DNA from: a virus
Length of the DNA stretch: 51,547 bases
IMG/VR virus record: IMGVR_UViG_3300009684_000002
Coordinates: 1-51,547 of that record
Strand: one strand, 5' to 3'
Part shown: positions 9,739 to 16,637 of the stretch, one piece after another
Layout of the letters: the number at the start of each line of letters is the position of its first letter
How positions within the stretch are numbered: position 1 is the stretch's first letter
Made by a program: the position numbers and the translations under genes
Notes under the pieces: generated by a model
Databases searched by the model: none
Told to the model about the DNA's origin: nothing
Seen by the model: only the letters and a program-made list of their open reading frames with translations

Positions 9739-9884
9739 TTCTTTTCCTTGAATTGCCCTAGCTTGATTGTTTCCTTGGCTTCTTCAAGCCTTTCTGGAGT
9801 TACCCACATCTCTATTCCTTTTGGGTGGTATGCCCAGAATCGCTTTGTTTTATCCTCATTCCAAGTTCCTCGTTTAAGTTTCAT
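9735..9884 (-). CDS. Small basic protein, 49 aa
   Basis: Starts MKLKRGTWNEDKTKRFWAY and ends QFKEKK. Both ends are ATGA overlaps: its start at 9884 overlaps the stop of 9881-10099, and its stop overlaps the FkbM start. A longer reading of this frame to 10307 crosses two other genes and is not supported. Rich in aromatic and basic residues. Function unknown. Confidence 0.72.
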   Translation of the reverse strand: MKLKRGTWNEDKTKRFWAYHPKGIEMWVTPERLEEAKETIKLGQFKEKK

Positions 9885-10099
9885 TGATCTTGTTGGTTGT
9901 CTATACTTGGGATAGCCATGATGGGTATCACTGGTTGATATTGAGGCTCTTGATATGGTTGTGGGAGCGTGGTGACTTGGTAATATGCCCCCGAATCCCT
10001 TCCATCTGTTGCTGATAGGTTGGCAACATAGATGGTTTGGGTTTGAGGGACAGGCTGCTGGATGGGAGCGAATGCCGTGTAGATGAGTGCTAGGATCAT
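9881..10099 (-). CDS. Small Pro/Gln-rich protein with hydrophobic N-terminus, 72 aa
   Basis: Begins MILALIYTAFAPIQQP, a short signal-like segment followed by a Pro/Gln/Tyr-rich tail (QPYQEPQYQPVIP). Both ends are ATGA overlaps with neighbours, which supports this frame over the alternatives. It resembles in plan the Pro-rich exported protein at 11389-11625. A periplasmic or envelope role is possible. No family is recognised. Confidence 0.65.
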   Translation of the reverse strand: MILALIYTAFAPIQQPVPQTQTIYVANLSATDGRDSGAYYQVTTLPQPYQEPQYQPVIPIMAIPSIDNQQDQ

Positions 10100-10389
10100 G
10101 ATTTTTTCTTGTTGTTAATTGATGACATGTGCCAATTTCCCCTAACGATGTCACATTCATAGGCTCGTAACATCCCCATTCCACCAAACCCTTGCTCAAG
10201 TCGATGTTTGATAGCTTGGTCACATTTAGAAGATGAGGAATAGGACGACTTTCCGCATCCTTCACACTTCTTTGGTTTCTCTGCTCCCTTGATAAGACCT
10301 TGTTCAAAGGCTTCCCTTTTGTTTATGGGTGGCAACTCTGGAGTTTCATACCCCAATTCTTGTAGGATGTGATCAATACAGGATTTCAT
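10096..10389 (-). CDS. Zinc-ribbon-like small protein, 97 aa
   Basis: Contains CEGCGKSSYSSSSKC, a compact cysteine cluster suited to zinc binding, and two further cysteines. I chose the start MKSCIDHIL at 10389 because it overlaps the upstream stop by ATGA, as most neighbours do. An in-frame ATG at 10410 would add seven residues. Function unknown. Confidence 0.7.
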   Translation of the reverse strand: MKSCIDHILQELGYETPELPPINKREAFEQGLIKGAEKPKKCEGCGKSSYSSSSKCDQAIKHRLEQGFGGMGMLRAYECDIVRGNWHMSSINNKKKS

Positions 10390-10562
10390 TTCTTTGCCCA
10401 TTTTAGCCACTCAACGGCATCTATAAAATAATCACACTTATCCTCTCCATCTGGATCGAATTGAGCGTATGATTGCCAATTTTCATTACTTGGTGCTAAG
10501 TGCCTCCAACATTGCATATGTGAAGGGCAATCAGTATTATTGCATTTGGATATATCAGTCAT
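10386..10562 (-). CDS. Cysteine-rich small protein, 58 aa
   Basis: Fifty-eight residues starting MTDISKCNNTDCPSHMQCWR, with a fourth cysteine in DKCDYF. The pattern C-x4-C-x5-C ... C, with the phrase YAQFDP between, resembles a small Cys-rich protein common in phages and bacteria (from memory). It probably binds a metal. The start overlaps the HNH stop by ATGA and the stop overlaps the next start by ATGA. Confidence 0.75.
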   Translation of the reverse strand: MTDISKCNNTDCPSHMQCWRHLAPSNENWQSYAQFDPDGEDKCDYFIDAVEWLKWAKK

Positions 10563-11179
10563 TTGGCTATTATTTTGCTTCCTTTTTTAAGGTTATCTTC
10601 AGCCCATAATGGTTGAAGATTTGTGTAATGGTTTAACTTAATTAATTCTTGTTCAGTTTTAGCAACACACGTTGGAATGATATGATCTATATGCCATGCA
10701 CCTTTATTATTCCACGTCATGCCATCCTTAAATTGTTTTTCAATATAAATTTTAAAATCATCATAGGAGCAGCCCAATATTTCATGAGTCCTAGACTTCT
10801 TTGTATAATTTTTAACTTTAAGTTTAAAAAATATTAAGGCTCTTATTCTTTCTGAAATGATTATTAAAGGGTTTTGCCTTCTTTTTTTTTGATATTTATT
10901 CCTTGTGGAAAGATGTTTATCCCTATTTTCAATTCTCCATTTTAATACAGATGCTTTTACTTTTTCTGGATTATTTCTTCTCCATTTATAACTGCATTCC
11001 TTAACTCTTTTTGTATTTTTTGCATATCTTTCTCGTGAATAAATCCTTCTTTTTTCTTTATATATTTCAAATAAATCACGATTAACCCACCATTCTCCAT
11101 TTTTACAATTCTTATTATATTGCAAAAAGATCATGCCATCTTCTCGTATAAATCCTCTCTTGTATTTATTTTCTTTCAT
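10559..11179 (-). CDS. HNH endonuclease, family copy 1
   Basis: 206 residues. The N-terminus carries REDGMIFLQYNKNCKNGEWW, a short conserved recognition-like segment. The middle is a basic helical region with repeated W(R)-x-NNPEK-type units. The C-terminus is a HNH nuclease: HEILGCSYDDFKIYIE, then AWHIDHIIP and LNHYTNLQPLW. Two relatives lie at 12941-13519 and 24077-25159. The gene is visibly more AT-rich than its neighbours, a sign of separate origin. It overlaps the preceding gene by 14 bp and the next by ATGA, so it is neatly embedded in the operon. Probably a free-standing homing-type nuclease. Confidence 0.9.
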   Translation of the reverse strand: MKENKYKRGFIREDGMIFLQYNKNCKNGEWWVNRDLFEIYKEKRRIYSRERYAKNTKRVKECSYKWRRNNPEKVKASVLKWRIENRDKHLSTRNKYQKKRRQNPLIIISERIRALIFFKLKVKNYTKKSRTHEILGCSYDDFKIYIEKQFKDGMTWNNKGAWHIDHIIPTCVAKTEQELIKLNHYTNLQPLWAEDNLKKGSKIIAK

Positions 11180-11381
11180 TAATTTCTTTTTTCAATGCGC
11201 TTAAATCTTTAATGCTTTTGCGAGTATCAGAAGGGTTTTCCCATTCTAGCATCTTGTCTGCTATTTGTATAGCACGATTTCGCTGGTCATTAGAACGCTG
11301 TAGTTTCTGGTGCATAGTCATTTCTGGCTTGCTATTCTCTACCAAGAATGCCTCAACAAACTCTTTGATTTCTTCATTCAT
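11166..11381 (-). CDS. Hypothetical helical protein, 71 aa
   Basis: MNEEIKEFVEAFLVENSKPE then a charged helical stretch ending KKEINERK. The phrase QRNRAIQIADKMLEW resembles QRDRAIKIAEIF of the TPRTDA protein at 11960-12289, so it may be a truncated or diverged member of that coiled-coil group. It overlaps the HNH start by 14 bp. Confidence 0.65.
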   Translation of the reverse strand: MNEEIKEFVEAFLVENSKPEMTMHQKLQRSNDQRNRAIQIADKMLEWENPSDTRKSIKDLSALKKEINERK

Positions 11382-11388
11382 GATTGGG

Positions 11389-11625
11389 TTATATGATACT
11401 GTATGCCGTTCCTCTTACTGGAGGTGGAGTTGGGTATGGTGGGTTCTTCGCCTTGGGTATAGGCGTGATTGCAGGTAGTGGTGATGGGGATTGTGCTGGA
11501 GGAAGTGGCTTGATGGGCTTTCCATTCGGCAATGTTTCCACAATCACTGGCATTTTGGCTGGTCTGGGTGTGGGCTTTGGTGATGCTGAATGAAGCCATA
11601 GCCAGATTATTGATGCAGCAATCAT
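11389..11625 (-). CDS. Proline-rich protein with hydrophobic N-terminus, 78 aa
   Basis: Starts MIAASIIWLWLHSASP, a short hydrophobic segment, then is one-third proline (PKPTPRPAK, PLPPAQSPSPLP, PPYPTPPP). The start overlaps the preceding stop by ATGA, which supports the frame over the 103-codon alternative frame. It looks like an envelope-spanning Pro-rich peptide. A spanin-like role is speculative since the lysis genes are at 43 kb. No cysteine is present for a lipobox. Confidence 0.65.
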   Translation of the reverse strand: MIAASIIWLWLHSASPKPTPRPAKMPVIVETLPNGKPIKPLPPAQSPSPLPAITPIPKAKNPPYPTPPPVRGTAYSII

Positions 11626-11963
11626 TTGATTTCAGATTTGAGTTCCTCTGGCGAGGGGGCGAGTGGGCCAATTTCTTCATAAAGTTCATTCAAAATTCCA
11701 TAAAGGCTTTGGTAATCATCGGGGACATTATCCCATGCATACCCGTAAAGTTTTACAGCGACCTGTCGTAGTTTTATTAGTTCATCATCTTGCTTGTTTA
11801 TGATGTCTTCGTATCGGTCTAGGGACTCCCTGAGCCTTGCGACCTCGTTGGTTTTCTCGTTGAGTTCTCGCTCAAGTTGCTTGCTCACAATTTCTAACTC
11901 CGAGCCATCTACATCAGAGTTCCAAGCAGCATCCGTTCTAGGCGTTAATAATGTGTCACTCAT
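11622..11963 (-). CDS. TPRTDA-family coiled-coil protein, copy A
   Basis: 113 residues, MSDTLLTPRTDA then KQLERELNEKTNEVARLRESLDRYE, a clear heptad coiled coil. It ends EELKSEIK. Its tandem neighbour at 11960-12289 shares the start motif, the QLEREL segment and the last seven residues. The two 3' ends share an exact 24-bp sequence (11622-11645 and 11960-11983). A third relative is at 26063-26536. Such proteins with a TPRTDA start are common in environmental phages (recollection). Function unknown. Confidence 0.8.
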   Translation of the reverse strand: MSDTLLTPRTDAAWNSDVDGSELEIVSKQLERELNEKTNEVARLRESLDRYEDIINKQDDELIKLRQVAVKLYGYAWDNVPDDYQSLYGILNELYEEIGPLAPSPEELKSEIK

Positions 11964-12289
11964 TTGATTTCAGATTTGAGTTCGGCGAGTTCTTTTTCTA
12001 TAAGATCCAGAGAAGCATAATCAGGATCATACATCCCAATTTCACCTTGGAAAATTTCTGCAATCTTGATCGCTCGGTCTCGTTGCGACACGGCCTCTGA
12101 TAACAACACAGCGGCCTTTAATGTGAAATCTTGTTGTTCAACAAGTTTCTCCATTGATTTTACTTGGTTTTCAAGAGATGCGTTGAGTTCCCTCTCAAGC
12201 TGTTGGGCAAACTCCTTGTGAACAAAGGGATTTTCTCTCCCTTTCTCCCAAACATAAGTTTCAGCGTCTGTTCTTGGTGTGTCGCTCAT
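11960..12289 (-). CDS. TPRTDA-family coiled-coil protein, copy B
   Basis: 109 residues, MSDTPRTDAETYVWEKGREN, AQQLERELNASLENQVKSM and a further helical stretch ending ELAELKSEIK. The DAETYVW...FVHK...LERELNASLENQVK series closely parallels the protein at 26063-26536. It is joined to both neighbours by ATGA overlaps. Tandem duplication with copy A is likely. Role unknown; a structural or adaptor coiled coil is a guess. Confidence 0.8.
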   Translation of the reverse strand: MSDTPRTDAETYVWEKGRENPFVHKEFAQQLERELNASLENQVKSMEKLVEQQDFTLKAAVLLSEAVSQRDRAIKIAEIFQGEIGMYDPDYASLDLIEKELAELKSEIK

Positions 12290-12483
12290 ATGTTTACTTC
12301 AATAGCGGAATTTACAAGATCATGGATCTTTAGGCTTTTGCCTAGCGAGTTGAGGAGATGGATCTCACTCAATACATTCTCTAGGTATGATAGCTTGCTA
12401 TTTAGTCTGCTTATCTCCTGACAAAGAGACTCCTTCTCTCGGTCAAGACAATTTTGTTCGTCTTCGTTGTATATGTTGGTCAT
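12286..12483 (-). CDS. Small coiled-coil protein, 65 aa
   Basis: MTNIYNEDEQNCLDREKESL followed by a leucine-spaced helix (ISRLNSKLSYLENVLSEIHLLNSL). ATGA overlaps at both ends. No family is recognised. It sits between the replication-like protein and the TPRTDA pair. Confidence 0.7.
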   Translation of the reverse strand: MTNIYNEDEQNCLDREKESLCQEISRLNSKLSYLENVLSEIHLLNSLGKSLKIHDLVNSAIEVNI

Positions 12484-12944
12484 GGTTTTAGGGTTGCTAG
12501 GTATTTTCTCTGTACTGGTTCAATGTCTTCTTGGAAAGAAGAATCAATGAATTGCGGGGGATAACCCTCCTCAATCTTCCAAGCTCGATACGCATCAGGA
12601 TCTACGCTGGCGGTAGCCCCTTTGAATATCGGCTTCTGGATCTTTTGGGAAAGAACGGAGTAGTCTATTCCCTCGTCCTCCCATCGGCCTTGGTTGAGCC
12701 AAGTGCTAGGGTTGGGAATAAACTTTCCTCCCTCCTTCTGCCAATCAGGAGATGCTATGCTCTTCTTGAGTGCCTCAATGATGATCTCTATTGCCGGGAA
12801 CTTCTTCCGCTTCCAGATGTCGTGACAATAGCCTTTTCCCGTCTTTCTAGGGTAAGCCTTCCAGAATATCTCAAAGTCGCTTTTACGGGCATTCTGGGGC
12901 GAATATGACTGACCACAGCAGGGACAGAGTTCAGAATTGCTCAT
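12480..12944 (-). CDS. Replication O-like / DnaD-like C-terminal domain protein
   Basis: 154 residues from the ATG at 12944, which overlaps the HNH stop by ATGA; a longer reading to 12983 runs into that gene. It begins MSNSELCPCCGQSY (small zinc knuckle), then FEIFWKAYPRKTGKGYC and KFIPNPSTWLNQGRWEDE. This pattern is characteristic of C-terminal domains of phage replication initiators and putative helicase loaders. The usual N-terminal DNA-binding domain is missing, so this may be a loader-type fragment. It would act with host helicase, as no phage helicase is seen. Confidence 0.65.
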   Translation of the reverse strand: MSNSELCPCCGQSYSPQNARKSDFEIFWKAYPRKTGKGYCHDIWKRKKFPAIEIIIEALKKSIASPDWQKEGGKFIPNPSTWLNQGRWEDEGIDYSVLSQKIQKPIFKGATASVDPDAYRAWKIEEGYPPQFIDSSFQEDIEPVQRKYLATLKP

Positions 12945-13519
12945 AGAATTTTGTTTGATTTTCTCCAATTCTCTTGAGACCAAAGTGGCTGCAAATTGGC
13001 ATAATGATTCAGCCTCAATATATCTTGTTCTGTTTTTGCTGAAGCTAAAGGTATTTTATGATCAATATGCCACCCATGAGTTCCATGATTTGACCAATCC
13101 ATTCCTTCTTTAAATTTGTTTTCAATATAACATTTGAAAAAATCAAAGGAGCAACCAAGTGTATGATCTGACTTATATTTTTTTCTAAATCCTTTTTTAT
13201 TTAAACTATTAACCAATAATGAACGAACTCTTTCCGAAACTTTAAAAACAGGATCTATTTTAATTCTTTCTTTTTTTCTAATCCGCTGGGATTGATTTAT
13301 TCTGATTCTATTTTTACTATTCCACTTTTTCTTTGATTCACTAACTTTGTGTAAATTATCTAAACGCCATTTATTTGTATTAGCTGATGCTGATTTTCTG
13401 TATTCAATAAATTTTTCATTCGTAATCCAGTATTCATTATTTCTTAAATAACGCCAAAAAATCATACCGTCTTCTCTTTTAAACCCTTGTTTTAATTTAT
13501 TCATTTCAAAATTGCTCAT
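12941..13519 (-). CDS. HNH endonuclease, family copy 2
   Basis: 192 residues. KREDGMIFWRYLRNNEYWI near the N-terminus, a basic middle, then HTLGCSFDFFKCYIENKF and the HNH core GWHIDHKIPLASAKTEQ, NHYANLQPLW. It is more AT-rich than flanking genes. It overlaps the upstream nuclease gene by 14 bp (an alternative start MNKLKQGF is 15 bp in) and the replication-like gene by ATGA. Homology to 10559-11179 and 24077-25159 is obvious along the whole length except the middle. Confidence 0.9.
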   Translation of the reverse strand: MSNFEMNKLKQGFKREDGMIFWRYLRNNEYWITNEKFIEYRKSASANTNKWRLDNLHKVSESKKKWNSKNRIRINQSQRIRKKERIKIDPVFKVSERVRSLLVNSLNKKGFRKKYKSDHTLGCSFDFFKCYIENKFKEGMDWSNHGTHGWHIDHKIPLASAKTEQDILRLNHYANLQPLWSQENWRKSNKIL

Positions 13520-13847
13520 AGACCCATGTTTTTTTCTTAAGTTGAACTGCTGTGAAGGTAAACCAAGGATGATTTTCAGCAGCGACCTTTAACTTAATCC
13601 TACCCGCTTGATGCCAAAATCCTTTAATTTCTATGAATGAAATAAGCCCATCTTTATCAATCACAAGGAAATCAGGAGTGTAGGTTGTCCTGTCTGCCAG
13701 CCTTAAAGCCATAGCCTCAAACTGCCAGTGGTGGATCTCCCCTGATAGTTTCCTAGCCTCTAGAACCTTGGAGTATGCCTCTTCGGTCTTATTCATCTTG
13801 CCAGCAACTCGCCTGGTTGTATTCCCCTTCGCTTTAAAGTGTCTCAT
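13506..13847 (-). CDS. DUF1064-like PD-(D/E)XK nuclease
   Basis: 113 residues from MRHFKAKGN (14-bp overlap with the upstream gene); the frame is open to 13883. NKTEEAYSKVLEARKLSGEI supplies the early acidic residue, and TTYTPDFLVIDKDGLISFIEIKGFW is the PD...EIK catalytic signature. DUF1064 proteins are small phage nucleases found beside replication and recombination genes, thought to act on branched DNA. It probably resolves recombination intermediates made by ERF. Confidence 0.8.
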   Translation of the reverse strand: MRHFKAKGNTTRRVAGKMNKTEEAYSKVLEARKLSGEIHHWQFEAMALRLADRTTYTPDFLVIDKDGLISFIEIKGFWHQAGRIKLKVAAENHPWFTFTAVQLKKKTWVYEQF

Positions 13848-14175
13848 CGTATGCAGATTTTTTGCACTTGAAAATTCCTTCAAGTCCAGTTTCTTGCTTC
13901 ATAATTAATCTGCTATATGCCGCACGAAAATCATTGGAGAGTTTATACTCCTCCTGTGATTCTGTTGTCATGTAATAATTCCAGCGCAGAACCTCGTAAA
14001 GCATCCCGATACCAACTACGGCATCTGGACGCTTCTCACGGAACTTTCTAGCAAGCTGCACAAGGTTCTTATAAACATGAGGGTTGTTGTGATGGAACCT
14101 CTCAAACCTTGATGCCATATCATCAAAGATTTCCTCCTCAATGGGTGAGAAGTCAAAATCAAATTGATCACTCAT
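13834..14175 (-). CDS. Conserved phage protein, 113 aa
   Basis: MSDQFDFDFSPIEEEIFDDM then RFERFHHNNPHVYKNLVQLA and GIGMLYEVLRWNYYMTT. The F(D/E)RFHxxNPHVY phrase with a following xxIRW-like helix recurs in many phage replication modules (recollection). It is helical and its function is unknown. The start is an ATGA overlap. Confidence 0.8.
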   Translation of the reverse strand: MSDQFDFDFSPIEEEIFDDMASRFERFHHNNPHVYKNLVQLARKFREKRPDAVVGIGMLYEVLRWNYYMTTESQEEYKLSNDFRAAYSRLIMKQETGLEGIFKCKKSAYDETL

Positions 14176-14372
14176 TTATTTGGAAAGTTGATTTTTGTTT
14201 TGTCTACCATTCCAATGACATCCAAGTTGGAATAAGATCGCTGAACTGATCTCACTCCAGCATCAAAGGCTTCCTTTACCCGATCCTCGACTGAAGGAGG
14301 TTGATTCCCTTCAGCGAGATAACGGATATGCTCTCCATCCCAATATCCTTGCGCTTCTTTTGAGTAGCTCAT
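14172..14372 (-). CDS. Hypothetical protein, 66 aa
   Basis: MSYSKEAQGYWDGEHIRYLA then an acidic/basic helix. ATGA overlaps with both neighbours. No recognised family. Acts in the coupled replication gene series. Confidence 0.68.
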   Translation of the reverse strand: MSYSKEAQGYWDGEHIRYLAEGNQPPSVEDRVKEAFDAGVRSVQRSYSNLDVIGMVDKTKINFPNK

Positions 14373-14590
14373 TTGAGTAATCCTGCTTCATCAACTGCCT
14401 TTTCCATCAGTTGATTAAAAAGCCTATTAAACTTGTTGAAATCGAGTGACCCATTCTCCCTGCGAGACATTGCCCTTGCCTCATATTCAGCGTCATCGAT
14501 TAACTCGTTTCTAGCTTTGACATACTTGCAGCAGTGATATTCCGGGACAATAGAGTAACGCTCGGAACAGTAGCAGTGTCGTTCATTCAT
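14369..14590 (-). CDS. Cys-rich N-terminus small protein, 73 aa
   Basis: MNERHCYCSERYSIVPEYHCCKYV has five cysteines in 21 residues, likely a small metal site, followed by a helical tail ending AVDEAGLLK. It begins 31 bp after the SSB-like gene; that gap holds a short direct repeat (GTGGTTGC units, about 14591-14610). Unknown function. Confidence 0.68.
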   Translation of the reverse strand: MNERHCYCSERYSIVPEYHCCKYVKARNELIDDAEYEARAMSRRENGSLDFNKFNRLFNQLMEKAVDEAGLLK

Positions 14591-14621
14591 TGTGGTTGCG
14601 TGGTTGCGTGGTTAGGTCAGA

Positions 14622-14969
14622 TCAAAAAGGGATTGAATCCTCGTCCTCTTCTTGCTGTTGAACAACAGGCTTTGGACGATTCTGGAACGCTGGTGCTGCC
14701 TTGATCTTCTCAACGAACTTGGAAGGGAAGATTGTATCCTGCTGTTCCTTGATTTTGTAGTTACCAAGGATCTCGGATTTGATCCCGGCATCACGCTGCT
14801 CCTTGGTGAGGGAGTGCTTGACTGAACCATCGTTGTCATACTGATCCTTACCATCTCGGTTAGGCCAGCAGATTAGGTTGAGGTATGAGGCTTTTGTCCC
14901 ATCCTTCTTGGTGACGCTCTTGAGGAGTGACTTGTCTATCTTTGTTACGTCTAATGATATTGTGAACAT
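14622..14969 (-). CDS. Putative single-stranded DNA-binding protein
   Basis: 115 residues. The N-terminal 70 residues (LDVTKIDKSLLKSVTKKDG, LNLICWPN, QRDAGIKSEILGNYKI) match a family of small phage proteins encoded next to recombination genes. After a Gln/Pro linker it ends EEDEDSIPF. An acidic tail ending in I-P-F is the hallmark of bacterial SSB proteins and recruits replisome partners. The neighbours are ERF and a RecB-like nuclease. The assignment rests mainly on the tail and context. Confidence 0.7.
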   Translation of the reverse strand: MFTISLDVTKIDKSLLKSVTKKDGTKASYLNLICWPNRDGKDQYDNDGSVKHSLTKEQRDAGIKSEILGNYKIKEQQDTIFPSKFVEKIKAAPAFQNRPKPVVQQQEEDEDSIPF

Positions 14970-14998
14970 AGGGTTATTATTTAGCTTGTTGTTTTGTT

Positions 14999-15274
14999 TT
15001 ATGGTTTGACTGACATCTGTTGATCTTCATTCGGAAAGATAAATCCCTCATTCAGAAGATATTCCATGACTTTTTTGGCTTGATAAATGTTTGATGGTTT
15101 GCTGTCAGTGGGCATTGCTTTGAAATTCCCATCTGATTTTGTAATGATGAGCCAATCACGCCCCCGGTATTTGATGCCAAGAGTGTATTCTTCATCAATT
15201 CCGTTTGATGGAAGGTTCACTGGTTGTGGTTTCGATGAGCCATCCAAGGGCATCTTCAAATTGCTGTTTGGCAT
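14999..15274 (-). CDS. Hypothetical protein, 91 aa
   Basis: The frame opens at 15409, but the upper part lies inside the RecB-like gene and looks like a shadow. I place the start at 15274 (MPNSNLKMPLDG), where an AAAGG sequence lies 5 bp upstream; 15253 is an alternative. The C-terminal 60 residues (EEYTLGIKYRGRDWLIITKS, QAKKVMEYLLNEGF) look like a small compact domain. It overlaps the nuclease gene by about 80 bp. Function unknown. Confidence 0.6.
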   Translation of the reverse strand: MPNSNLKMPLDGSSKPQPVNLPSNGIDEEYTLGIKYRGRDWLIITKSDGNFKAMPTDSKPSNIYQAKKVMEYLLNEGFIFPNEDQQMSVKP

Positions 15275-16256
15275 CCTTACCTTTGATGCCTCTGACCTTT
15301 GCATAGACTTTTTCAAGAGATGCAACTGAAATCTTTGAGCAAGCAAGTATATCACTTTGTTCAACCACGCCAGAAAGTGCAGAAATAACAGCAAGAGCAT
15401 CGTTGACACTCCTTGTTTTACGCCCTTCTGTTAGTGTTCGTCCAGCGAATTGTTGCCCCGCCATCATGCGAGCCTTCATCTCCTTCCTGACTTCCTCGAT
15501 GAAGTCCAAAACAACCTCTGCTTTCTCATCAATAGCTAGGATTTCTTCGTTGGAGAGTTGGGGAACAACGGCCTTTGAGACTACTTCTAACTCCTTATGC
15601 ACCCCACGAACCTCTGGACAAATGCTTTTAGCACGACACCACTTGCAAGCATCTGGACTAGGAGTTCTGACAGCATCATGCTTTTGGGAAGCAGTAACGA
15701 TGCCATAGATTTCCTGCTCTGCCTTGACTAGATCCTCCTCGTCGTATTGGGCAATCGTCTTTGGCCCCGCCATTGGCTGAACGATGGCAACAAGGATTGT
15801 CTTAAGTTGGGGGAATGCCTTCTTGACTAGGACGGCATAAGCTCGGAGTTGGTAGTTTTCAGCGGCTCCTGATTGAGCTACACGACCTGTCTTGTAATCG
15901 GTGACAACTGCTGTGTCATCACCAAAGAAGTCAATGCGGTCAATAGCTCCAGAGAAGAGATCATCATACCAGAATCGCTTCTCAATGACCTCCTTGGTTC
16001 TCTCACCCAGATCCAACTGACCGATCATCTCGCTGAATTGGGAGAGACACCTTGTAGCGATGTCTTGCCCGTCTTCAGTTAGTGACTCAAAGGGTTTAGT
16101 TCTCGCTAGGACGGCATGAATATCCGTTCCTAGTGCCATATACTTGTTCTCTTCTTGTTCTGGTAGCGTGGATTCTAGGTTCCAAGAGCCAGGACAAAGG
16201 GCAAGTCGAGAGAACCCGCTTGCTGATGGTTTTCCGTTGCGCTCGTCAGTTGTCAT
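15195..16256 (-). CDS. RecB/Cas4-type PD-(D/E)XK exonuclease (DUF2800-like)
   Basis: 353 residues from MTTDERNGKP at 16256, an ATGA overlap; a longer reading to 16313 invades the upstream gene. Visible motifs: SASGFSRLALCPGSW (C21), ALGTDIHAVL (His motif), FSGAIDRIDFF (D106, D109), VVTDYKTGR (D120, K122) and a C-terminal CKWCRAKSIC (C204, C207, C213). Four cysteines framing a PD-(D/E)XK fold suggest an iron-sulphur cluster as in AddB/Cas4. It likely resects DNA ends to feed the ERF annealing protein encoded just upstream. Confidence 0.88.
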   Translation of the reverse strand: MTTDERNGKPSASGFSRLALCPGSWNLESTLPEQEENKYMALGTDIHAVLARTKPFESLTEDGQDIATRCLSQFSEMIGQLDLGERTKEVIEKRFWYDDLFSGAIDRIDFFGDDTAVVTDYKTGRVAQSGAAENYQLRAYAVLVKKAFPQLKTILVAIVQPMAGPKTIAQYDEEDLVKAEQEIYGIVTASQKHDAVRTPSPDACKWCRAKSICPEVRGVHKELEVVSKAVVPQLSNEEILAIDEKAEVVLDFIEEVRKEMKARMMAGQQFAGRTLTEGRKTRSVNDALAVISALSGVVEQSDILACSKISVASLEKVYAKVRGIKGKDAKQQFEDALGWLIETTTSEPSIKRN

Positions 16257-16444
16257 AGTGATGTGGAGTGTTGAGTGCATGATGCCACACCTTCTCTGTA
16301 GCATTCTTCGCATGGTTCAAATCTGAAATATGTCCCTTTGTCTGTTTTCAGAAACCAAATAGGGAAATCAAATTTTTTGCTTTTTCTCATATACCATTTA
16401 TCCATTGGTGGATCGTTTTCCAAATCGTTGATATTTTCAGTCAT
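16253..16444 (-). CDS. Small protein with CxxC motif, 63 aa
   Basis: MTENINDLENDPPMDKWYMR, then FPIWFLKTDKGTYFRFEPCE with cysteines C-x2-C and one more in ASCTQH. An ATGA overlap with the RecB-like gene sets the reading frame of both. It may bind zinc. Unknown function. Confidence 0.7.
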   Translation of the reverse strand: MTENINDLENDPPMDKWYMRKSKKFDFPIWFLKTDKGTYFRFEPCEECYREGVASCTQHSTSL

Positions 16445-16637
16445 TGGATGTTCCAGTTAAGGCTAGATACATGGCATCAAGGGCAATATCAAAAGCCTCT
16501 TCTGGGCTGATAATTTCTGCCCTTTCTAAAGACTTTAAGGCTTCAGAATCTCGAAAGATATTCCAAAAATCTAGAGCTTTATGGAAGTGCGTAGCCGCAA
16601 GTTCGGCGGCTAGTGCTTTTCTGTTCTTGCGGATCAT
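16437..16637 (-). CDS. Hypothetical helical protein, 66 aa
   Basis: MIRKNRKALAAELAATHFHK with a second helix ISPEEAFDIALDAMYLAL. Its ATG shares one base with the ERF stop (TAATG), and it overlaps the next gene by 8 bp, so coupling is likely. No family recognised. Confidence 0.68.
   Translation of the reverse strand: MIRKNRKALAAELAATHFHKALDFWNIFRDSEALKSLERAEIISPEEAFDIALDAMYLALTGTSND

Noticed and set aside
9735-10307. A 190-codon minus-strand reading of this frame
   Set aside because: It crosses two well-supported genes. Only its last 49 codons, starting with ATG at 9884 in an ATGA overlap, fit the operon tiling.
11378-11689. A 103-codon minus-strand ORF over the Pro-rich gene
   Set aside because: No overlap geometry with neighbours; the 78-codon frame begins with an ATGA overlap.
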